A DNA stretch of 6,561 nucleotides, from contig JACQHA010000176.1 in assembly GCA_016199255.1 (NCBI GenBank), positions 1 to 6,561 on the forward strand. Direction: 5' to 3'. A program made the translations under genes and the position numbers. Position 1 is the stretch's first letter; each line of letters begins with the position of its first letter. The DNA is from Deinococcus sp. Lineage in GTDB: Bacteria; Deinococcota; Deinococci; JACQHA01. The notes under the pieces are model-generated. The model saw only the letters and a list, made by a program, of their open reading frames with translations, made no database searches and was not told where the DNA came from. Positions 1-5,002 of the stretch are shown here, piece by piece.

Positions 1-377
1 CTAGAGCCGTCGGCAAACTCCACTGGCGTGTCCAGGCTCAGGCTGGGGGCCCCGCGCCGCCGCTGCTGCTCCTTGAGACAAGCATTGGTGACCACCCGCC
101 GGAGGTAGGTGTAGAAGGTGGCCTCGCCCCGGAAGCCCCTGAGGACGCGATAGGTGGCTAGGAACGACTCCTGCACCACGTCCCACGCTGCATCGCGGCT
201 CCCTAGCATGCCATGCGCCAGATTCAGCATCGGCTCGGCGTACCTCCGCACCAGCTCCTCAAAGGCGATGCGATCCCCCAGCTTGGCCTGGGCCACCAGC
301 TGCTCATCGCCAGACGTTTCATATGCCACCGGCTCCCCCCACTCCTTGTCACCTGCGGCCAATTCAGTAGCCCCCAT
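1..377 (-). CDS. ECF-family RNA polymerase sigma factor, 3' partial
   Basis: The gene runs off the left edge; 125 residues are visible from the ATG at 377. Region 2 is clear: DEQLVAQAKLGDRIAFEELV (24-43), then RYAEPMLNLAHGMLGSRDAA, the -10 recognition part DVVQESFLATYRVLRGFRG (66-84) and YTYLRRVVTNACLKEQQRRR (89-108). The linker that follows starts PSLSLDTPVEF. Region 4 with the -35 binding helix lies outside the window. The start is uncertain: the frame stays open to 524 and several upstream GTG codons exist. The ATG puts region 2 about 24 residues in, as usual for ECF proteins, and the predicted promoter start near 475 excludes the farthest alternative. The gene is probably self-regulated. 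Whether it also controls the respiratory genes cannot be seen; none of them shows the GGAACTT motif. Confidence 0.88.
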   Translation of the reverse strand, partial: MGATELAAGDKEWGEPVAYETSGDEQLVAQAKLGDRIAFEELVRRYAEPMLNLAHGMLGSRDAAWDVVQESFLATYRVLRGFRGEATFYTYLRRVVTNACLKEQQRRRGAPSLSLDTPVEFADGS

Positions 378-481
378 GCCGTCACCAGCGGGCACTGCTG
401 TAGCCACGGCAGCCAGTATCCCACATAGAACCGGGGGCCGCACCGTTGCCACACACCCGTGCCCATCACCCACCTTAAGAG

Positions 482-510
482 AACAGAGTACTCCAGGGGG
501 GAAAAGTTCC
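482..510 (-). promoter_or_regulatory. ECF sigma-type promoter upstream of the sigma factor gene
   Basis: On the minus strand GGAACTT (510-504) is followed by a 16-base spacer and TCTGTT (487-482). The GGAACTT -35 and TCTGA-like -10 with 16-base spacing is the classic arrangement for sigma-E/ECF promoters, for example rpoH P3 in E. coli. It would start transcription near 475-477, about 100 bases before the sigma factor ATG, so autoregulation is likely. I found no second GGAACTT on this strand. Confidence 0.6.
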
Positions 511-599
511 GGGATTTGCGTCACCTACCTGCGGCGGGGTGTCAGCATGGCAGAGGCAAGCCAGGGACCTGGCAGAGGGTCATGGAGGGTCCGGGTCTC

Positions 600-1016
600 C
601 TAGGGTGCGATGATCCGAGCTGTGCAGCTGGCTGTCTGCTGCCTAGGACACGCGCCCTGGGCCTCGGCGCGGATGGCACGGACTAGCTCCTCGAAGTCAA
701 CGTCCTTGAGCAGGTAGCCTTTGGCACCAGCCGCAATGGCCTCCATCACATAGTCGTCCTGGCGGTACATGGTGAGGATGAGGACGCAGGCACTGGGTAC
801 AGCACGGGAGATGAGCTGCGTGGCCTTGACCCCGTCCAGCACGGGCATCCTGATGTCCATGAGCACCACATCAGGGCAGAGCTCCTGGGCCTTAGCTACC
901 GCCTCTTGGCCATTGCTGGCCTCGGCTACGACCTCGATGTCTTCCTCGGTTTCCAGGATCCGGTGGAGGCTCTGGCGGAACAGGCGATGATCATCGGCAA
1001 GCAACACGCGGATCAT
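600..1016 (-). CDS. NarL/FixJ-type response regulator receiver without DNA-binding domain
   Basis: From the ATG at 1016, which has GAGG six bases upstream, the protein is 138 residues. It starts directly with a CheY-like receiver: acidic pocket D8/D9 (LLADDH), phospho-acceptor D54 (VLMDIRMPVLDG), T82 (LTM) and K104 (GYLLKD). The ADDH, LTMY and GAKGYLLKD sequences are typical of NarL-family regulators. After RAIRAEAQGA (about 122) the protein ends in an unrelated-looking 16-residue tail, so the LuxR-type helix-turn-helix expected from about residue 145 to 210 is absent. I read the alternative frames after this point and found no HTH. It may be a receiver-only protein acting through protein contacts, or a truncated gene. 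No sensor kinase is visible in the window. It is separated from the cupredoxin stop by 126 bases. Confidence 0.85.
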   Translation of the reverse strand: MIRVLLADDHRLFRQSLHRILETEEDIEVVAEASNGQEAVAKAQELCPDVVLMDIRMPVLDGVKATQLISRAVPSACVLILTMYRQDDYVMEAIAAGAKGYLLKDVDFEELVRAIRAEAQGACPRQQTASCTARIIAP

Positions 1017-1142
1017 GCCACACCTCGTTCGGTGGCTGGGCTGCTGGTGACGAGCAACTGATTGGCGCGCCGCCTCCAGAGGCGCCACCTGGGGTACGGC
1101 GCGCACAGTAGGGCCCTGGCCCGGGGTACTCCCGAGCTCAGC

Positions 1143-1652
1143 CTATGGGGCTGCGATAATGAGCGGCGCGTGCATCCCTGCCTGGTAGTGGCCAGGGATG
1201 AAGCAGCCGATCTCAAAGGTGCCAGGGGTGTTGGGCACAGTGAACAGCAGTTCCAGCTCCACATTTGGCTCCAGCTCCACCTCGCCCAGGCCTTCAGCCT
1301 CCACTTCGAACTTCCCTCCCGTGGCGATGCCCTCTACTATCACCTCGACGTCCTCCAGCAGGTTCAGGTTGTACTTTCCCTCGGCGATGTTCGCGTCCTG
1401 GCCGAAGAAGGCCTCGTGCAGGATCAGGCCGGTGTTCATCAGCTCCAGCGCCACTCGCTCGCCGGCCTGGAGAGTGATCGGGGCGTTCTGAGTGCCGCCT
1501 TCCACTTGGAAGAAGAACTCGCCCAGGGTGATCTCCACCTTGCGGGCGACCGCTTCGGCCTCTTCGCCTTGTGCCAGGATGTGCGATGGCCCCAGACCCA
1601 GGCCCATCACTAAAGCTGCAGAGAGTACCAGGAGCGTCCAACGCTTGCTCAT
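1143..1652 (-). CDS. Exported type I copper protein (cupredoxin, auracyanin/rusticyanin-like ligand loop)
   Basis: The protein is 169 residues from the ATG at 1652, chosen because AGGAGG lies six bases upstream; an in-frame GTG further upstream (1679) lacks this support. It has a signal peptide (MSKRW, then a hydrophobic run to about 22, possible cleavage after ILA at 27). The mature part is a beta-rich, acidic domain. Likely copper ligands are H79 (LILHE) and, in the C-terminal loop, C150, H155 and M160 (GCFIPGHYQAGMH). The C-x4-H-x4-M spacing is that of rusticyanin and auracyanin; plastocyanin has C-x2-H-x4-M and azurin C-x4-H-x3-M. It should be a one-electron carrier outside the cytoplasmic membrane. 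Its position about 170 bases after the bc-type operon suggests it accepts electrons from the tetrahaem cytochrome or serves a terminal oxidase, but that is inference. A stand-alone copper-binding role is also possible. Confidence 0.88.
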   Translation of the reverse strand: MSKRWTLLVLSAALVMGLGLGPSHILAQGEEAEAVARKVEITLGEFFFQVEGGTQNAPITLQAGERVALELMNTGLILHEAFFGQDANIAEGKYNLNLLEDVEVIVEGIATGGKFEVEAEGLGEVELEPNVELELLFTVPNTPGTFEIGCFIPGHYQAGMHAPLIIAAP

Positions 1653-1677
1653 TGTGTTCCTCCTCTTAGCTGAACTC

Positions 1678-1695
1678 ACCTGAGCCTAGTCAGGT
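1678..1695. promoter_or_regulatory. Dyad ACCTGA-N6-TCAGGT upstream of the cupredoxin gene
   Basis: A perfect 6-base inverted repeat with a 6-base spacer lies about 26 bases before the cupredoxin start. A further CAGGTC copy occurs at 1704-1709, thirteen bases from the CAGGTC at 1691-1696. The arrangement is compatible with an operator in the cupredoxin leader. I could not see a clear sigma-70 promoter in the same spacer, so this is a weak call. Confidence 0.25.
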
Positions 1696-1727
1696 CCTGC
1701 CACCAGGTCTAGTGCCGAATGGAGCGA

Positions 1728-1829
1728 TTAGTTAGGCCATTTAGCCAGGGGTGGGGTGCCAGCTTGGCGGAGGCGATCGGGTTCTAGCGCCAGGAGGTTG
1801 ACGGCCAGGTAGCTGCCGGGCGGGGTCAT
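1728..1829 (-). CDS. Possible small translationally coupled ORF (33 residues)
   Basis: An ATG overlaps the cytochrome c stop codon as ATGA and opens a frame of 33 codons ending in TAA at 1728-1730. The purine-rich AAGAGGGGGTGA immediately before it could act as a ribosome binding site. The peptide starts MTPPGSYLAVNLLALEP and ends in PLAKWPN; it has a moderately hydrophobic first half and no cysteine. I do not recognise a family. The ATGA overlap mirrors the coupling used upstream in this operon, which is the main argument for it. A chance frame in a GC-rich spacer is the main alternative. Confidence 0.3.
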   Translation of the reverse strand: MTPPGSYLAVNLLALEPDRLRQAGTPPLAKWPN

Positions 1830-3016
1830 TCACCCCCTCTTAGATAGGCCACCAGGGCCGCAATCTCCTCGGGGCTCAGCCTTCCCTGCCACGCTGGCAT
1901 CGCCGTGCCCGGCCGGCCGGTGGCGATGACAGCGGCGAGCTCCTCGGCGGTGGTTGCCGCCAGGTACTCGGGGCGGCGCAGGTCGGTGGCGAACCCGCCG
2001 CTTCCGCCCGGGCCATGGCAGGCCGCGCACCTGGCAGCAAAGATGGCCGCGGCGCTGGACAAGGCGGCTGCTGTGTCTGTTCGTGCTGCCGCAGCGCGCT
2101 GCCAGCCCCTTAAAAGCTCCACCAGGGCTGCGATCTCCTCGGCGCTGAGGGCGTCCTGCCAGCTCCGCATCGGGGTGCCTGGCCGGCCGTCGGTGATGGT
2201 GGCGGTGATCGCCGCATCGGTGAGGGTATCGAGCAGCTCGGGCCTGGCGAGCGCCGGCCCGAAGCCGCCCTGCCCGTTCGCACCGTGGCAGACCTGACAG
2301 TTAGCAGCGAAGACCGCGGCGACATCAATGAGCGGCTTGGCCGGCAGCGCCGGTGTGGCCGCCGCCTGCCAGCCCCTAATGAAGGCGACCAGGTCAGTGA
2401 TCTGGTCGGCGGTGAGGACCACCCCCCAGGTAGGCATCCCCTTGCTCAGCACTCCCTCGGTGATCACGCTCCGGATGTACTGGTCATTGCGGCTCTCCAG
2501 GAACTGCGGCGAGTTGAGGGCGGGCCCGATGTTTCCCTCCCCGTTGGGACCGTGGCACACCACGCAGGTGGCGGCGTAGAGGCGGCTGCCCCGAGCTGGA
2601 CTGCCTCCAGTGGTCTGACTGGGGATCTCGGGGGCGGTGGGTTGCCAGCTCCGGATGAAGGCCACCAGGGCAGCGATGTCCACCTCGCGCAGCGGGCCAC
2701 CGTTGTCCTCAGCCCAGGCTGGCATGGCGGTGCCAGCCTTGCCGTTGGCGATCAGGTCGTGGATGACGCGGTCCCCGGCCACCTCCAGGAAGCCCTGGGC
2801 GTTGAGCGGGGGGGCTAAGCCAGGGGTCCCCTCGCCCTCTGGGCCGTGGCAGGCAGTGCAGTTGGCGCGGAAGAGGTCACGACCGTGGGTGACGGCGCGC
2901 TCGCGAATCTGCTCAGCAGCGGCCTGGATGCGGCCCGGCTCAAGGAGGAGGTAGGCCAGGACGAGGATGGCCAAAAGGAGCGAGAGCAGAAGGCCGGCAA
3001 CCATCTTGCGTTCCAT
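1826..3016 (-). CDS. Membrane-anchored tetrahaem c-type cytochrome (four tandem cytochrome c domains)
   Basis: The 396-residue protein starts with an uncleaved-looking hydrophobic anchor (7-25) followed by four class I cytochrome c domains. Haem-binding CxxCH motifs are at 53-57, 151-155, 240-244 and 330-334. The likely sixth ligands are M98, M194, M283 and M372, each in a GxxM context followed by a Trp three residues later (MPAW, MPTW, MRSW, MPAW). Linkers between domains are short and Ala/Pro-rich. Domains 3 and 4 are especially alike near their ends (both have GRPGT and EEIAALV), suggesting recent internal duplication. The gene sits where a cytochrome c1 or f gene would be expected and no other c-type cytochrome is visible, so it probably serves as the electron-accepting haem subunit on the outer face of the membrane. 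The start has GAGG a few bases upstream, within the Rieske gene end. A second in-frame ATG four codons later is possible. Confidence 0.95.
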   Translation of the reverse strand: MERKMVAGLLLSLLLAILVLAYLLLEPGRIQAAAEQIRERAVTHGRDLFRANCTACHGPEGEGTPGLAPPLNAQGFLEVAGDRVIHDLIANGKAGTAMPAWAEDNGGPLREVDIAALVAFIRSWQPTAPEIPSQTTGGSPARGSRLYAATCVVCHGPNGEGNIGPALNSPQFLESRNDQYIRSVITEGVLSKGMPTWGVVLTADQITDLVAFIRGWQAAATPALPAKPLIDVAAVFAANCQVCHGANGQGGFGPALARPELLDTLTDAAITATITDGRPGTPMRSWQDALSAEEIAALVELLRGWQRAAAARTDTAAALSSAAAIFAARCAACHGPGGSGGFATDLRRPEYLAATTAEELAAVIATGRPGTAMPAWQGRLSPEEIAALVAYLRGGE

Positions 3017-3018
3017 GA

Positions 3019-3516
3019 CTACCTCGGGACCCGGGTCACTTGCGACTCGTCAAAGCGACTACGCTGCATGGGCCGTCCGGTGTCCACGATCAGCTTGCCG
3101 TCTATGATCTCAATGGGGAAGAGGTCCAGGGGTCGGGGTGGCGGGCCGCCAGTGACCTCGCCACGGGTGTTGTAGAGTCCCCCGTGGCAGGGACAGTGGA
3201 ACTGGCCCTCTTCAGGCACCCACGGCACGGCGCACCCCAGGTGGGTGCAGCGGTTGTAGAGGGCAAGATACCCTTCTTCCAGCCGGGAGATGAAGAACAT
3301 GCCCTCCCGGTGGAAGCTGATCGAGTTCACAGCGTGATCCCCGACCCGGCCGGCCGCGATGCGTCCGCCGAAGCTGCCGGCCTTGATCCGGGGCCGCAGC
3401 GAGCGCAATACCCCGACGGTGCCCTCGAGGGCTGCTACAGCGGCGGCGATCGCCCAGCCCAGGGCCAGGAAGCGGCGGCGGGGAAGCGGGGGGTACTCTA
3501 GGCCAGCTTGGTTCAT
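3019..3516 (-). CDS. Rieske 2Fe-2S protein of a cytochrome bc/b6f-type complex
   Basis: This 165-residue protein has both Rieske boxes, CTHLGC (90-95) and CPCHGG (108-113). Cluster ligands are C90, H92, C108 and H111, with C95/C110 as the expected disulfide. The N-terminus has an arginine-rich RRRFLALG (13-20) before a hydrophobic stretch (about 18-38), as in Tat-exported, membrane-anchored Rieske proteins. The Ser of the canonical CPCHGS is Gly113, whereas the Tyr two residues further on is kept (Y115). Loss of that Ser hydrogen bond lowers potential in studied Rieske proteins, so a menaquinol-level potential is plausible. The ATG is well supported by AGGAGG at 3522-3527. The stop is two bases before the cytochrome c start. 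It would carry electrons from quinol at the Qo site to the tetrahaem cytochrome encoded next. Confidence 0.96.
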   Translation of the reverse strand: MNQAGLEYPPLPRRRFLALGWAIAAAVAALEGTVGVLRSLRPRIKAGSFGGRIAAGRVGDHAVNSISFHREGMFFISRLEEGYLALYNRCTHLGCAVPWVPEEGQFHCPCHGGLYNTRGEVTGGPPPRPLDLFPIEIIDGKLIVDTGRPMQRSRFDESQVTRVPR

Positions 3517-3525
3517 AATGACCTC

Positions 3526-4281
3526 CTAGCCATGTAGCAGCCTGGTCGGGTCCCAGGGCCAGAAGAATTTCCACCCCACCCCGCGGAAGTAGAGACCTGT
3601 GAGGGTCAGGATCACCATCCCCAGCACCAGTGCCGTGAAGACCCCCACCAGCGCCTCGCGCCGGCTGGCTCCTAGCAGGCGGCGACACAGGACGTACAGC
3701 AGCGTCAGGCTCAGCAGCATCGCGGCGTAGGGGATGAGTCCGGTAGAGATGAGCTGGGGCAGCGCCAGGGTCTTCAGGTCGACGACTATGGCGTTGGTGG
3801 GGTTCGCCCCGGAGAGATACAGCGCGAAGGGGATGGCAACTAGGGTGGTGCCTCCGCACAGCAGGGCGCAGCCTACACCGCGCCGGGAGCTGAACCAGAC
3901 GCCCTCGCCCTTGGGGCCAAAGTCAAAGTACGGGACAGCCAGCAGCCCCAGGAGCACAGTGGCCGGGATGATCACCCCAGCGAACACCGGGTGCATGTGA
4001 AGCAGCAGCTCCTGCAGGCCCAGGAAGTACCAGGGGGCCTTGGCTGGGTTCTCAGCCACGAGTGGGTTGGCCAGCTCGCCCAGGGGGGCGTTAAAGAAGA
4101 TCGAAGCGATCAACAGTCCCAGGAGTACGAATAGCGCCGCTACCGCCTCGGTGAGAAGCAGGTGTGGGTAGGTGGGAACGGTGTCATCGGGCTCCTTGGC
4201 AATCAGCGGCGAGGTGCCCTCCACCACCTCCACCAGCGTGAAGGTGCGGTCGGTGGGGAAGACCTTCTTGTCCTCACTCAT
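3526..4281 (-). CDS. Cytochrome b C-terminal half (subunit IV-like, extended)
   Basis: This 251-residue membrane protein is the separate C-terminal half of cytochrome b. About five hydrophobic segments are visible at 41-63, 99-118, 137-156, 175-199 and 209-232, more than the three of the 160-residue plant subunit IV. The Qo-site PEWY position reads APWY (82-85, in [13 protein letters not shown]), so the conserved acidic residue is absent. The tail ends in a Trp/Phe-rich [10 protein letters not shown] segment. GGGAGG lies six bases before the ATG, and the start overlaps the preceding cytochrome b stop in the sequence ATGAGTGA. Its own stop codon is part of the Rieske gene's ribosome binding site. 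With the preceding subunit it would complete the quinol-oxidising pocket; the extra C-terminal helices are a known feature of some bacterial cytochrome b halves, but their role here is unknown. Confidence 0.94.
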   Translation of the reverse strand: MSEDKKVFPTDRTFTLVEVVEGTSPLIAKEPDDTVPTYPHLLLTEAVAALFVLLGLLIASIFFNAPLGELANPLVAENPAKAPWYFLGLQELLLHMHPVFAGVIIPATVLLGLLAVPYFDFGPKGEGVWFSSRRGVGCALLCGGTTLVAIPFALYLSGANPTNAIVVDLKTLALPQLISTGLIPYAAMLLSLTLLYVLCRRLLGASRREALVGVFTALVLGMVILTLTGLYFRGVGWKFFWPWDPTRLLHG

Positions 4282-5002
4282 GGCCGCCTCCCGGGAGCGG
4301 GGGGCCGCTGATCCCGCCGTCTTTGCGCACCCGCCAGAAGTGCAGGCCCACTAGGAGCGCCAGCACCAGGGGCAGGACAACCACGTGCAGCACGTAGAAG
4401 CGCAGCAGTGCCCCCTGTCCCACCACGATCCCGTCCAGCAGGAAGCTGCGCAGTGCCCTTCCCACCAGCGGGGCGTACCCGGCAATATTGGTGCCCACAG
4501 TGATGGCCCAGAAGGCGAGCTGGTCCCAGGGCAGCAGATACCCAGTGAAACTCAGCAAGAGGGTCAGCACCAGCAGCCCCACGCCCACCGCCCAGTTGAA
4601 GCTGCGGGGCGGCTTATACGATCCAGTGAAGAAGGCCCGGCACATATGCAGAAAGACTGCGAGCACCATGGCATGGGCAGCCCAGCGGTGCATGTTCCTA
4701 AGGAGCTGTCCCAGGAAGACCTCGCCAGAGAGCCGCTGGATGTCGGCATAGGCCTGCTCCGTCGTAGGGAGATACTGAAACATCAGCAGCACCCCGGTCA
4801 CGGTCAGCACGATGAAGAGCAGGAAGGAGATCCCCCCCAATCCGAAGGTGTAGGTAATGCTCAGACCATGGCGGCGGAGTTTGACCGGGTGGAGGTGCAT
4901 GAGCAGGCTATCGTTGATCACCCTGGCGCCCTCGCGCTCCTCATCGGCAAAGGGTTGGCGGTAGATGCTGCGCCAGATCCGGCCGGGAAGGGTGCGACTC
5001 AT
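4274..5002 (-). CDS. Cytochrome b N-terminal half, b6-type (di-haem quinol-oxidising subunit)
   Basis: This 242-residue membrane protein corresponds to cytochrome b6, the N-terminal half of cytochrome b. Four membrane segments are visible at about 52-76, 103-126, 137-158 and 199-221. The bis-histidine haem ligands are H105/H119 (in MHRW and FLHM) and H206/H221 (in VLHV and GLHF). The second pair has 14 intervening residues, the b6 spacing; mitochondrial-type cytochrome b has 13. GYLLPWDQ and the terminal RKDGGISGP also match b6. The cysteine that carries haem c_i in b6 (just before LGGI) is Gly54 here. The N-terminus is about 25 residues longer than in plant b6. The start ATG overlaps the upstream oxidoreductase stop (ATGA) and has AGGAGG at 5007-5012, four bases upstream. 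The stop lies inside the next gene, an 8-base overlap. It would hold the two b haems and part of the Qo and Qi sites in the cytoplasmic membrane. Confidence 0.96.
   Translation of the reverse strand: MSRTLPGRIWRSIYRQPFADEEREGARVINDSLLMHLHPVKLRRHGLSITYTFGLGGISFLLFIVLTVTGVLLMFQYLPTTEQAYADIQRLSGEVFLGQLLRNMHRWAAHAMVLAVFLHMCRAFFTGSYKPPRSFNWAVGVGLLVLTLLLSFTGYLLPWDQLAFWAITVGTNIAGYAPLVGRALRSFLLDGIVVGQGALLRFYVLHVVVLPLVLALLVGLHFWRVRKDGGISGPPLPGGGHE

Noticed and set aside
224..469. Minus-strand 81-codon frame starting near 469
   Set aside because: It overlaps the sigma factor region 2 frame, which has clear family motifs; this frame shows none.
1071..1084. CGCCTC-CA-GAGGCG hairpin before the response regulator
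   Set aside because: The stem is short in very GC-rich DNA and lacks a T-run; no known leader element is recognised.
1017..1106. Longer start for the response regulator
   Set aside because: The extra 30 residues resemble no receiver extension; the ATG at 1016 begins exactly at the receiver and has its own ribosome binding site.
1111..1122. GGGCC-CT-GGCCC hairpin after the cupredoxin as a terminator
   Set aside because: The loop is too small for the full stem and no T-run follows on the minus strand.
1653..1679. Upstream GTG start at 1679 for the cupredoxin (nine extra residues)
   Set aside because: The extra codons contain the AGGAGG that serves the ATG at 1652, and the signal peptide begins properly at that ATG.
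2285..2818. Long plus-strand open frame opposite the cytochrome c gene
   Set aside because: It is antisense to clear haem domains, has no recognisable domain, and is expected from high GC codon bias; the same applies to plus-strand frames at 1062-1613, 4385-5014 and 5513-6175.
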